Assembly (NCBI GenBank): GCA_937877165.1
Contig: CALEFO010000194.1
Location: 1-64,000, forward strand
Direction of reading: 5' to 3'
DNA length: 64,000 nt
Source: an uncultured Lachnospiraceae bacterium
GTDB taxonomy: Bacteria; Bacillota; Clostridia; Lachnospirales; Lachnospiraceae
Below, piece after piece: positions 27,991-34,855 of the stretch. Position 1 is the first letter of the stretch. Each line of letters starts with the position of its first letter. The translations under genes were made by a program, and so were the position numbers. The notes under the pieces are model-generated. The model had not been told where the DNA came from and did not search any database. It was given only the letters and a program-made list of their open reading frames with translations.

Positions 27991-28509
27991 TTATTTTTTA
28001 ACGTTCGAAGAGGCCGTATCCGCAGTGTCCCAGCCTCTCTCATAAGCGAGTCTTGGCGTATTGTCGTGCGTCAGAATGATCCCGCAATACTCAAATCCAT
28101 TTCGGGCCAGCTGATGCTGCATGGTAAGATTTTTCTCATGTGTATCCATTCGAAGATGAGAAATCTGTGCCCCGCAGAACGAGACGATTTCCCTCATCAG
28201 TCCGTGGCCGGTGCCGTCACTTGCAACACGGTGAATCACGCCATAGGGTTCTTCCGATTTCCAGGCCCCATCCGAAATTACGTGATAAGTCGGATCGTCT
28301 GCGATTTCGAACATAAAAACCCCATTGATTCTCCCTTCTTCCTCGCGGACATAAAGAATTCCCTTCAGGATGTCCTCATGGGTCAGCTCGCTCGGCGGAA
28401 ATGAAGTTCCCCACTGGCCCGGATTTCCGTGCTGGGCCATATAGGCTCTCGCCTTCTCATAAATCCGGGCAATCTCATTTTCATCCTGTAAAACAGCCTT
28501 ACGTATCAT
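27991..28509 (-). CDS. GNAT family N-acetyltransferase
   Basis: The 172 residues fit the GNAT fold: the N-terminal helix IRKAVLQDENEIARIYEKA, a central strand with GVFMFEIADD, and the acetyl-CoA loop region VASDGTGHGLMREIV followed by LRMDTHEKNLTMQHQLARNG. The substrate is unknown. It lies between two genes that carry leader repeats. Confidence 0.88.
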   Translation of the reverse strand: MIRKAVLQDENEIARIYEKARAYMAQHGNPGQWGTSFPPSELTHEDILKGILYVREEEGRINGVFMFEIADDPTYHVISDGAWKSEEPYGVIHRVASDGTGHGLMREIVSFCGAQISHLRMDTHEKNLTMQHQLARNGFEYCGIILTHDNTPRLAYERGWDTADTASSNVKK

Positions 28510-28541
28510 TGGCTTTCTCCTTCTGGCGAAATGGCCTTTTC

Positions 28542-29000
28542 TTACTCTCCAGCCGGAAGACTCTGGCCAAGGTATTTCTGAGCAAGTCCCTGCAGCTTTT
28601 GGTATTCCTCCGGTGTCAATTCCTCTGCCGCAGACCTGGCTGCTTCCTGTACATTCCCCTGCAGCACCTGTCCGGTAATTTCTGAAACAGCTTTACTGTC
28701 CATGTGATTCTCCACAATCCCAGTCAGAGTCTCCTTGTCTTCCGAAGACATGGTGTCCAGACCCTGCTGAATTTCCTGCTTCGCCGCCTCTTTCGAAATC
28801 GCACCTCCGGACGCCTCTGCAATCTTGCCCGCAACGCTGTCTGCCGCTGTTTCCATAATCTGTGTGCCCACCTTCTGCGCCACTTTCTGCTTCAGCGGCC
28901 CTGCCTGCCACAGGAACGCTGTGCCTGCCGCCAGAACCACCAGCAGTGTTATGATGAAATTCCGGAATGGATGTGATTTGCGGTATCTTCTACGTGCCAT
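28542..29000 (-). CDS. Hypothetical single-pass membrane protein
   Basis: I do not recognise a family. The 152 residues begin with a basic segment (MARRRYRKSHPFRN), then one membrane helix (residues 14-32), then about 115 residues rich in Ala, Glu, Lys and Gln that should be helical and face outside. The start is preceded by leader repeat copy D. It is the last host gene before the groEL remnant. Confidence 0.7.
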   Translation of the reverse strand: MARRRYRKSHPFRNFIITLLVVLAAGTAFLWQAGPLKQKVAQKVGTQIMETAADSVAGKIAEASGGAISKEAAKQEIQQGLDTMSSEDKETLTGIVENHMDSKAVSEITGQVLQGNVQEAARSAAEELTPEEYQKLQGLAQKYLGQSLPAGE

Positions 29001-29002
29001 TT

Positions 29003-29040
29003 CTATACCTCGCTAAGGCAGCCAGTGCATCAGCACTGAT
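29003..29040 (-). repeat. Leader repeat, copy D (short form)
   Basis: On the minus strand a small hairpin (CAGTGC with GCACTG) is followed by TGCCTTAGCGAGGTATAGAA and then the ATG at 29000. The terminal box matches the other copies. Confidence 0.7.
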
Positions 29041-29131
29041 GTGTTCTCAATTCGTTTGTGGACATATTATAGCACCGGACTCTCTTCTGCTTTCAACGAT
29101 CGGAACAAATATTTACCGGCCTTCACAGTGC

Positions 29132-29168
29132 AAAAAGAGAGGAGACGGTGTAATCCGTCTCCTCTCTT
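29132..29168 (-). terminator. groESL operon terminator
   Basis: A perfect 13-bp stem (AGAGAGGAGACGG with CCGTCTCCTCTCT, 6-base loop) is followed by TTTTT on the minus strand. It lies about 55 bases past the groEL stop. A second stem (GTCTTGCG with CGCAAGAC) lies between the stop and this terminator. Confidence 0.9.
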
Positions 29169-29221
29169 CATGGTCTTGCGCTGGCGCAAGACTCATTTTC
29201 TTTTATTTGCTTCGGAATGAA

Positions 29222-29290
29222 TCAGTATCCCATTCCAGCGCCGCCCTGTGCCGGTGCGGCAGGGGCAGGCTCTTTGATACCTGCAAACAC
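29222..29290 (-). pseudogene. groL: 3' remnant of groEL at the prophage attachment site
   Basis: On the minus strand the frame reads VFAGIKEPAPAAPAQGGAGMGY and then stop (29222-29224). Its last 18 residues are the typical Pro/Ala/Gly/Met-rich tail of clostridial GroEL. Immediately upstream an in-frame TAG at 29291-29293 and unrelated sequence follow, so the other 520 or so codons are missing. The terminator expected for groESL follows. The simplest reading is that the prophage integrated near 29,280 and that the rest of groEL lies past the right end of the window. Confidence 0.85.
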
Positions 29291-29326
29291 CTAGACACAG
29301 GTGCATATAATTAAGTAGAAACTGAC

Positions 29327-29437
29327 TCATTTTTCACCGGCAATATAGCTTTCCATCAGCCTTGTGATGACTGCAGCCTGACTCTCGCCACGCTCCCGGC
29401 AGGCATCCGCAAAGTGGTCCGTGATATCCCTTTTCAT
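29327..29437 (-). CDS. Small ribbon-helix-helix-like protein or fragment
   Basis: This 36-residue frame starts MKRDITDHFADACRERGES and ends MESYIAGEK. The pattern resembles the two helices of an RHH DNA-binding domain, but the beta strand that should precede them is outside the frame. Upstream GGAAAG is a weak ribosome site. It lies between the DUF2335 terminator and the groEL junction, so it may be a prophage-edge remnant. Confidence 0.4.
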   Translation of the reverse strand: MKRDITDHFADACRERGESQAAVITRLMESYIAGEK

Positions 29438-29460
29438 GTCAACATTATTCTTTCCGAAAA

Positions 29461-29491
29461 TAAAAAAAGACCGTCACCCGAAGGCGACGGC
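29461..29491 (-). terminator. Terminator at the end of the prophage late region
   Basis: The stem CCGTC-CC with GG-GACGG is followed by a run of seven T on the minus strand. It closes transcription after the DUF2335 gene and shields the host side. Confidence 0.85.
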
Positions 29492-29503
29492 CCAATAAAC
29501 CAT

Positions 29504-29989
29504 TTATTTTGATCTTGTTCCCTTTACGATAGACACTGCAATGGTCCCAACTCCGGATACTCCGAACACCCCTCCTAGGACCGTTCCTCCTATGTTTGGA
29601 ACATTCAAAGCCACCACGATTCCCGCTACAAGAGCGACTACTCCTAGTCCAAGCCCTGCCAAAATTCCGATAAGGCTATCTCTGGAACACATATGCAATT
29701 GTTTATTATCCATCTCATGTCGATGATTTTGTTCCTGTTCAGCCATTTGCAGAATGCGTTCGGCGGCTCCCGGAAGCACCTTTTCATATTGTCCGAATGC
29801 TGATGGTGCTGGTAATGGGCCGCTGTAGAACATTTCCATCTGCTGAACGATGGCATTTTTGTTTTCTTCCGGAATATCGCTTTTCTTTACAGAATCAATA
29901 AGTTCGCTTTGCTGATCGCTTTCCGCTGACTTATCTATATTCTTCTCTGGAGAAGCGTTCAATTCCTTTTCTGAGGTCATTTCCGACAT
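29504..29989 (-). CDS. DUF2335 family membrane protein
   Basis: The 161 residues have a charged N-terminal half and the DUF2335 signature YSGPLPAPSAFGQYEKVLPG followed by AAERILQMAEQEQNHR, then two membrane helices (about residues 106-130 and 133-153). The function is unknown, and members often sit in prophages and mobile islands. It overlaps the upstream 64-residue gene by 59 bases in another frame and ends at a terminator. Its position at the prophage edge suggests lysogenic expression. Confidence 0.8.
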   Translation of the reverse strand: MSEMTSEKELNASPEKNIDKSAESDQQSELIDSVKKSDIPEENKNAIVQQMEMFYSGPLPAPSAFGQYEKVLPGAAERILQMAEQEQNHRHEMDNKQLHMCSRDSLIGILAGLGLGVVALVAGIVVALNVPNIGGTVLGGVFGVSGVGTIAVSIVKGTRSK

Positions 29990-30125
29990 TGATCCAATCT
30001 CCCCTTAATGCCTGGTAATCCTTCCTCATTCCGGTGTATGCATCCGGCTCTTTTCTCTCCTCGTGAGACGGGAAAAGATCTGCAGACCTCGCCATTCCAG
30101 AAATAAAACTCTTGCTGAAACGCAT
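29931..30125 (-). CDS. Small phage hypothetical protein
   Basis: I do not recognise this 64-residue protein. It is rich in Arg, Glu and Ser (MRFSKSFISGMARSADLF at the start) and has no membrane helix. A very strong ribosome site, AAGGAGGTGAGGTT, precedes the ATG, which supports real translation. It overlaps the DUF2335 gene. A TATACT at 30171-30176 might serve as its -10 box, but the -35 is poor. Confidence 0.6.
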   Translation of the reverse strand: MRFSKSFISGMARSADLFPSHEERKEPDAYTGMRKDYQALRGDWINVGNDLRKGIERFSREEYR

Positions 30126-30202
30126 AACCTCACCTCCTTAACGTACGCTATAGTGCGATAAGTAGTATTTAGTATATGACATTTCGTTCTGCTTTTCTAT
30201 AC

Positions 30203-30304
30203 TCAATCCAGCATCATGCTGCCTGCTGCTACAAAGACAGCCATGCCGATCATCCACAGGCTCCCAAACACAACAGCCGCTACCGCGGTTACAATCACGC
30301 CCAT
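30203..30304 (-). CDS. 33-residue single-helix membrane peptide
   Basis: AGGAGG lies 5 bases before the ATG of this short frame, which encodes MGVIVTAVAAVVFGSLWMIG and continues hydrophobic to a final Asp. Almost the whole peptide is one membrane helix. It lies just after the lysin gene and could be an accessory holin, spanin-like or antiholin peptide. That role is inferred from position only. Confidence 0.6.
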   Translation of the reverse strand: MGVIVTAVAAVVFGSLWMIGMAVFVAAGSMMLD

Positions 30305-30332
30305 TATTTCCTCCTGATTGCGCCAGCGCAAT

Positions 30333-31052
30333 TCACTTTTTGATATAGGCCAGGCTCACCCATCCTGCTACGCCGGTAAGCTTGCCCCATCCAGCCTGTT
30401 CCTGCTCAATCGAAACCACCATCCCGGCCGGCAGGCGGAAATCCGCTCCGCTGATTTTGGCGACCGGATATTGTGTTCCTGCACCGGCCCGGACATTTAG
30501 ATATGAGCTGACATTGACCACTCCTGCATATTGCTTCACGGCTTTTCCTCCTGCCTGGCTTCCTGCTGTCTGCTTTTCATGCTCCTCCCCGAATCCTACA
30601 TATCGAAGGACCTTGTTCCATCCCTTCGGGTACTTGTAGTAGCTCCTCACGCAGATTTCACGGCCTGTCTGATCACCGGTTCGGCCTCCGGTCGCCCGAC
30701 CGTTTTCATTGATCGAAGCGTGGACAATCTGACCGGATCCGATGCTCATGGCCGTGTGGTGCTGTGTGTTCAGCAGCACATCACCTCGCTGCAGCCCCGC
30801 GCCGGTGTTCAGGTTTACCTCTGCTGTGACATCTTCAAAGCCGCATCTGAGGAAAGCCTGAAGCATGTTGCCGGTATATGTCGCGCCTGCTGCCTTTACG
30901 CCGACTCCAGCCTGCTGCCAGGCTGTGATAAGTAAGGCGCTGCAGTCATAGTCCGGTCCCCACCGGTGCACCTGATCGTATCCGTGGGACGAATCCTGCG
31001 CGATCTGTACCGCCCAGGTGACTGCCTTTTCAATCGTCTGTTTTGCTGTCAT
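30333..31052 (-). CDS. Phage endolysin: NlpC/P60-like amidohydrolase with SH3 domain
   Basis: The enzyme cuts peptidoglycan at lysis. The catalytic domain (about residues 1-145) has the nucleophile in GPDYDCSALLI, with histidines in NTQHHTAMS and IVHASI. A Gly/Gln/Lys linker leads to a bacterial SH3-like domain (YLNVRAGAGTQYPV to the end) that binds cell wall. I start at 31052, where GGAGG lies 9 bases upstream; the frame open to 31112 overlaps the holin further. There is no signal peptide, so it relies on the holin. Confidence 0.9.
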   Translation of the reverse strand: MTAKQTIEKAVTWAVQIAQDSSHGYDQVHRWGPDYDCSALLITAWQQAGVGVKAAGATYTGNMLQAFLRCGFEDVTAEVNLNTGAGLQRGDVLLNTQHHTAMSIGSGQIVHASINENGRATGGRTGDQTGREICVRSYYKYPKGWNKVLRYVGFGEEHEKQTAGSQAGGKAVKQYAGVVNVSSYLNVRAGAGTQYPVAKISGADFRLPAGMVVSIEQEQAGWGKLTGVAGWVSLAYIKK

Positions 31053-31374
31053 CGCTCTTGTCCTCCGGATAATCCCCCTTGCTGATGTGCATCTCCTGCA
31101 CGGCTGCTTCAATTAATAAAGAGAGCTGCTCATCAGACATACTGATATGTAATTCATCGAGGGCAGCGCGGGCGGCCTTCATCGCGAACTCTTTCCGCTC
31201 TTCTCCTGACTTCTCCCACAGCGTCTGCTGCGCCGCAAGGACAGCCTTCCCGGCCTCGCTCTGTGCCAGCTTCTGCCTGATTGCTCTCGACACTACCGGA
31301 ATCACATAGATGGCAAGAAGCCCGACACTCAGCCGGACCGCAAGCTCTACCACTCGAAATACATTCTCACTCAT
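31030..31374 (-). CDS. Phage holin, LLH family
   Basis: Holins form membrane lesions that time lysis and let the endolysin out. The 114 residues have one N-terminal helix (LAVRLSVGLLAIYVIPVVSR) and a long charged helical tail with AGKAVLAAQQTLW, the LLH family pattern. The 3' end overlaps the endolysin gene by 23 bases, a typical holin-lysin pair. Confidence 0.88.
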   Translation of the reverse strand: MSENVFRVVELAVRLSVGLLAIYVIPVVSRAIRQKLAQSEAGKAVLAAQQTLWEKSGEERKEFAMKAARAALDELHISMSDEQLSLLIEAAVQEMHISKGDYPEDKSDDSKTDD

Positions 31375-31667
31375 TACCCTTCACCGTTCCTTTCATCATT
31401 CCGTTCATCGTATTCATTCGGATCCGCTTCAATATCCAGATCCACCTCATCCGCAGTCTCCGCCCGGCTCTGCCGCTTCTTCTTGTCCGTATGAATTCGC
31501 CAGCAGATGGCCGCCTCCGCCGTGGCAAACGCAAAGAAGCCGGTCACCAGAGCATCCGGTTCCATCCCGGTCATGACAAAGACCTCAAAGACTTTTCGGA
31601 TAAAAAGAATCGTCCCCACACCGATCAACGCAAGGACGATATCTGTACCGCATATTCTGTTTTTCAT
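31374..31667 (-). CDS. Phage two-helix membrane protein in the lysis module
   Basis: The 97 residues have two membrane helices (about 9-28 and 38-57) and a strongly acidic tail ending DERNDERNGEG. It overlaps both neighbours by a few bases. I know no named family. Its position between an N-terminally anchored protein and the holin suggests a second holin or antiholin. Confidence 0.65.
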   Translation of the reverse strand: MKNRICGTDIVLALIGVGTILFIRKVFEVFVMTGMEPDALVTGFFAFATAEAAICWRIHTDKKKRQSRAETADEVDLDIEADPNEYDERNDERNGEG

Positions 31668-32038
31668 GATGCCTCGCCGTTCTTCTTGCGGAGTTCCCAG
31701 TCCAGCACCTCCGCTTCATCTTCTGAGGCGATCCGGAGCTTCTGGCAGGCATCGTATCCGATCTTGCAGTCGCCGTTCCCGCCCAGATCCTTATAGGGGA
31801 CATAAAGATATTCCAGATTCCGCTTTTCCTTCAGCGTGATTGCTCCTCGCTTCACGAAGCGGTCTGTGAGATACAAGATCTTGTCATGTCCCAGACCGAG
31901 GATCATCCTGCTCTCTGCCGTGGATCTTGCGGCCTTCTGGTCCTTCTGCTGCCAGTGCCGGTTTAATCCCAGCGTGAGCAGGCTGCAGAAGGTTCCGGAC
32001 CCGAAGATTCCCAGTATTACCGTTATTACTGTGTTCAT
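31664..32038 (-). CDS. Phage protein with N-terminal membrane anchor, lysis module
   Basis: The 124 residues start with one hydrophobic helix (VITVILGIFGSGTFCSLLTL) followed by a basic, helical cytoplasmic part. Similar anchored proteins precede holins in clostridial phages, but their role is not known. AAGGAC precedes the ATG. Its start lies about 65 bases from the divergent BrnT gene. Confidence 0.6.
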   Translation of the reverse strand: MNTVITVILGIFGSGTFCSLLTLGLNRHWQQKDQKAARSTAESRMILGLGHDKILYLTDRFVKRGAITLKEKRNLEYLYVPYKDLGGNGDCKIGYDACQKLRIASEDEAEVLDWELRKKNGEAS

Positions 32039-32068
32039 TTTTCTGATTGTCCTTTCTTGGCCACTCGC

Positions 32069-32104
32069 TTGACTGAATCTCGTTTATAATTACAATGTAA
32101 TTAT
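32069..32104 (+). promoter_or_regulatory. BrnTA promoter with palindromic operator
   Basis: TTGACT (32069-32074) and TACAAT (32091-32096) are 16 bases apart. Over the -10 and the brnT start codon lies a 19-base palindrome, ATAATTACAATGTAATTAT (32086-32104), with 9-bp arms. The predicted transcription start falls at about the ATG of brnT, so the message may be leaderless. BrnA-type antitoxins are known to repress their own operons. Confidence 0.6.
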
Positions 32105-32387
32105 GAATATGCTTCGTTTTGAGTGGGATGAAAACAAAAACTCCATAAACAAAAAGAAACACGGAGTTTCCTTCGAAGAAGCTTCTTCCGTGTTCTATGA
32201 TGACAATGCTCTTGTCATAGATGACCCGGATCATTCTATTGAGGAAGATCGTTTCATTATTCTCGGAAACAGCAGCTCCGGAAAGCTCCTCATCGTCTGC
32301 CACTGCTACCGTGAATCTGATTCCGTCATTCGGATTATCTCCGCAAGAAAAGCAACTTCCACCGAATCCGAACAATACTGGAGGTGA
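32103..32387 (+). CDS. brnT: BrnT family toxin (RelE-fold ribonuclease)
   Basis: BrnT toxins are RNases that block translation. The 94 residues begin MNMLRFEWDENKNSINKKKH, the diagnostic WDxxKxxxNxxKHG pattern, and continue with VSFEEASSVF and the C-terminal RIISARKAT motif containing the catalytic Arg. No ribosome site precedes either ATG (32103 or 32109). It is on the plus strand inside a minus-strand lysis/tail module, so it is a separate transcription unit. Confidence 0.93.
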   Translation: MNMLRFEWDENKNSINKKKHGVSFEEASSVFYDDNALVIDDPDHSIEEDRFIILGNSSSGKLLIVCHCYRESDSVIRIISARKATSTESEQYWR

Positions 32388-32392
32388 TATGT

Positions 32393-32617
32393 ATGAGAAA
32401 CGAATATGATTTCACGAATGCCCGGAAGAATCCTTATACCAAGAATCTCAAAAAGCAAATTACCATAAATATCAATGCTGATACGATTGATTATTTCAAA
32501 CATCAGTCAGAAGAATCCGGCATTCCTTATCAGACACTGATCAACCTGTATCTGACTGATTGTGCCCAGCAGAAGCGTGAACTTCACATTGAATGGAAGA
32601 AAACAGCCACGGTATAG
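32393..32617 (+). CDS. brnA: BrnA-type antitoxin
   Basis: The 74-residue product binds and neutralises BrnT and represses the operon. The C-terminal half KKQITININADTIDYFKHQS to the end matches the ribbon-helix-helix domain of BrnA/CopG antitoxins. The ATG at 32393 is chosen because GGAGG overlaps the brnT stop 8 bases upstream; an in-frame GTG at 32384 lies inside that site. Better translation signals than the toxin fit the expected antitoxin excess. Confidence 0.9.
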   Translation: MRNEYDFTNARKNPYTKNLKKQITININADTIDYFKHQSEESGIPYQTLINLYLTDCAQQKRELHIEWKKTATV

Positions 32618-32630
32618 TCCGCGGCTGCTT

Positions 32631-32786
32631 TCATTTCTCCTCGTCTGTCACACCCATCAGCTGATTCCATGTCAGTGCCGGATAATCCGTTGTTTTCCGA
32701 TACCCGGCAAGAAGCGTTTTGACTTTCTTAAAGATATCCGTGGCCAGCGCCTTATGTCCGGAGCTGTCCAATACTTCCTTTGCCAT
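32631..32786 (-). CDS. Small phage tail-region protein with TWN-LMGVT tail
   Basis: The 51-residue product ends ALTWNQLMGVTDEEK, nearly the same end as the baseplate-region protein at 37368-37793 (AFTWNRLMGVTETEE). AAGGAGG precedes the ATG at 32786. The rest is a short helix. I infer a structural or adaptor role shared by the two proteins; nothing more specific is visible. It converges with brnA. Confidence 0.6.
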   Translation of the reverse strand: MAKEVLDSSGHKALATDIFKKVKTLLAGYRKTTDYPALTWNQLMGVTDEEK

Positions 32787-32796
32787 GTCCGCCTCC

Positions 32797-33546
32797 TTAG
32801 CCGAAGACTGCGGTATAGGCATCGTCCACGGCAGTCTGGATCTCCGTATTGGTCATTGTCTTCATGTCGGATGTCTTTACATACCCGCTGAGGTCAATGT
32901 CTGTATTGCCGATCTTCTCCCACTTCTTTTCTGCATTCAGCCAGATATACTCATCAAAGCTGTCATTCGCATCAGAATGTGTGTGCGCCACATACCGGAT
33001 ATGCAGCATTGTGTCCGGATTGGACGGCGCCGCAGTGGGAACCGCCGAGGATACGATAATATCCACTCCCGCCTTTCCTGCCATCGCATTGTTGATTGCC
33101 GTCTTCACCTCATCCGCCGTCTGGAACTTACTATCATTTGTAAGTCCGGACACCTTTGTTGGAATGGTGATGCTGACCTTCCTGCCAGAATCCGGAACCA
33201 GATCCGTTCCGTTGACTGTCACCCCGACAATTACATTCTTCTCCGCTCCGGACAGTTTCCCGATTGCCGTAGCATTGTCTCCGATCTGCTTATACTTCGC
33301 TGCAGTCAGAAGGCCATCCGCCGTTTCCGTCGCTGCTCCATATTTCGTATCATTGTCCGGAATCGTGATTTCCATCGGATCACCCACGGACGGGGTTAAA
33401 ATCAGCTTATGCTTATCCTTGGAATCTTGCGACAGTACATAGGTTGTATTGTCATTCAGGGTGCTCCCCTTCAGTTTCTGGAAAAGGTAATTGACCAGAT
33501 AAATCAGCTGGTCATAATCAATTCTCTTGTATTCCTGCTCCGCCAT
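32797..33546 (-). CDS. Phage tail fibre-like or host-recognition protein
   Basis: The 249 residues are of the repetitive, Thr/Asp/Lys-rich kind found in fibres and head-fibre proteins, with strands such as KLILTPSVGDPMEITIPDND and KVSITIPTKVSGLTND. There is a C-terminal segment with DLSGYVKTSDMKTMTNTEIQ. GGAGG lies 9 bases before the ATG at 33546. The family is uncertain; it may be a second, shorter fibre next to the main one. Confidence 0.6.
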   Translation of the reverse strand: MAEQEYKRIDYDQLIYLVNYLFQKLKGSTLNDNTTYVLSQDSKDKHKLILTPSVGDPMEITIPDNDTKYGAATETADGLLTAAKYKQIGDNATAIGKLSGAEKNVIVGVTVNGTDLVPDSGRKVSITIPTKVSGLTNDSKFQTADEVKTAINNAMAGKAGVDIIVSSAVPTAAPSNPDTMLHIRYVAHTHSDANDSFDEYIWLNAEKKWEKIGNTDIDLSGYVKTSDMKTMTNTEIQTAVDDAYTAVFG

Positions 33547-33548
33547 TG

Positions 33549-33878
33549 TCATTCACCTCCGAAAATCTCTTTAAACTGTTTGTCCACAAGTTCCTTGATT
33601 TCTGAATTTGTAATCGTTTTTTCGCCATAATCTTCCAGTGTTTTCTCACCTTTGATTACAACACCATTGAGCTTCGGGATATTCCGCAGCTCTTCATAGT
33701 CCTTCGTGCCGCCTTCCAGATAGGCCTCTGTCGTTCCATTTACATCCGTAACCTTGAGTTTCGCGCCGCCTTCTACCTGCTCTACCGTGGCTTTCGGCGA
33801 AATTGCGTCTGTAATGGTTTCCTGTACCTCTTCTACCGGAATGATGGCTTCACTTCCGAAAAAGTCTCCCTCATTCAT
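33549..33878 (-). CDS. Phage hypothetical protein, fibre region
   Basis: The 109 residues are acidic and contain KLNGVVIKGEKTLEDYG, a motif common in clostridial phage proteins near fibres, and a final NSEIKELVDKQFKEIFGGE. That end resembles the end of the next gene's product (TNTEIQTAVDDAYTAVFG), so both may share a C-terminal helix. Start at 33878 is set by GAGGAGGTGA upstream. Confidence 0.6.
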   Translation of the reverse strand: MNEGDFFGSEAIIPVEEVQETITDAISPKATVEQVEGGAKLKVTDVNGTTEAYLEGGTKDYEELRNIPKLNGVVIKGEKTLEDYGEKTITNSEIKELVDKQFKEIFGGE

Positions 33879-34192
33879 GGTGAAATCACCTCCTCCGTCA
33901 GACTTCTCGCTACATACCGTTTTACAACCGGTGTTTTCCAAGCCCGACCGTCATCCGTCAGGCCGTGCAGCTGGATTTCCATCCATCCCGGAGAAAAGAG
34001 CCCCGATTCCTTCTGATCCAGATCAATAATGATCAGCATGGATTCCGGTTTGATCTTCACATCCTCCATCCGTTTCTGAAGCAGTGTGCTTCCCTGCCGC
34101 AGATCCGCGCGCATGTTCACGGTATGTGTAAGCCATGACCGGTATGCCTGATTCAGCCGGAGAATGATCTTCGGCGTTGTGTATGGAATCAT
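33875..34192 (-). CDS. Phage hypothetical protein, fibre region
   Basis: This 105-residue protein is not assigned to a family. It contains LLQKRMEDVKIKPESMLIII and SPGWMEIQLHGLTDDGRAWK, suggesting a beta-rich structural protein, possibly a baseplate-upper-protein-like domain. GAGGAC precedes the ATG and the stop overlaps the next start by 4 bases. Confidence 0.6.
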   Translation of the reverse strand: MIPYTTPKIILRLNQAYRSWLTHTVNMRADLRQGSTLLQKRMEDVKIKPESMLIIIDLDQKESGLFSPGWMEIQLHGLTDDGRAWKTPVVKRYVARSLTEEVISP

Positions 34193-34462
34193 TTAGTCCT
34201 CTTTTCTCTCCAAACGGAAATAGCAGTGTTCCGGATCTTCCGGAAGAAACATGACCGCAGCAAGCCGCATATGGTCATACTCTCCTGACACGCCGCCATT
34301 CGTCCGGATCACAATGTGCACCAGATTCTCATCTGCGAACTTCTTTACTGCCGCCAGTGCTTTCGCCTGCGGAAGCTTCAGCCCCAGCCGCGACATTGAT
34401 GACTGCGGAAGAAGCTCATATTTCGTTCCGTCCAAAAGTGAAATTGTATCTGTCGTTTCCAT
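34193..34462 (-). CDS. Phage hypothetical protein, fibre region
   Basis: The 89-residue product (starting METTDTISLLDGTKYELLPQ) has no family that I recognise. It has a mixed alpha/beta pattern with an acidic end. GGAGGTAACA immediately precedes the chosen ATG at 34462; the frame open to 34474 would start inside that site. It is the first gene after a terminator-like hairpin, so it needs read-through or its own promoter. Confidence 0.55.
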   Translation of the reverse strand: METTDTISLLDGTKYELLPQSSMSRLGLKLPQAKALAAVKKFADENLVHIVIRTNGGVSGEYDHMRLAAVMFLPEDPEHCYFRLERKED

Positions 34463-34514
34463 TGTTACCTCCATAAATCACAGTGGCACTTTTCTGCTGT
34501 AGTTTTGTGCATAA

Positions 34515-34554
34515 GAAAAGAGAGCGTTCCGGTTTTTCCCCATCTACGCTCTCT
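34515..34554 (-). terminator. Bidirectional terminator between HicB-like gene and fibre-region genes
   Basis: AGAGAGCGT pairs with ACGCTCTCT. The minus strand continues TTTTCTTATG, and the plus strand has T-rich sequence about 15 bases beyond. It can stop transcription from both sides and so insulates the invertible fibre locus. Confidence 0.7.
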
Positions 34555-34612
34555 ACTCTGATTTTCAATTTTTTTCATGTGTTACTGGATCTGCCGCTTG
34601 GAATAACCTGCG

Positions 34613-34831
34613 TCATTTCTGTCCCGAATCGTCTTTCAAATCATCCGGCTCATGTATTTTGATACCCTCTTCTATTGCTGCCTCTATCCACTCTTTTTTC
34701 GCGTCTTCCGCATTGGAAAGCGCTGTCTCCATAGTCTCTCCGCACGTAATGCATCCCAGAAGATCCGGAAACGACACAACATAACCGCCTTCTTCACGAT
34801 CCTCCATGATTTCCGGCCTCACTTTCCACAA
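34613..34831 (-). CDS. HicB-like antitoxin domain protein, orphan
   Basis: The product contains EEGGYVVSFPDLLGCITCGE followed by NAEDAKKEWIEAAIEEGIKI, the HicB fold with its degraded RNase H-like core. No HicA toxin gene lies beside it and there is no C-terminal DNA-binding domain. The first residues of the family seem shortened: a TAG precedes the first possible start (TTG at 34831), with GTG at 34822 and ATG at 34807 as alternatives. A TATAAT lies just upstream. It borders fibre-switch site 2. Confidence 0.7.
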   Translation of the reverse strand: MWKVRPEIMEDREEGGYVVSFPDLLGCITCGETMETALSNAEDAKKEWIEAAIEEGIKIHEPDDLKDDSGQK

Positions 34832-34855
34832 CTATTATAAGGGATGTATCAGCAT

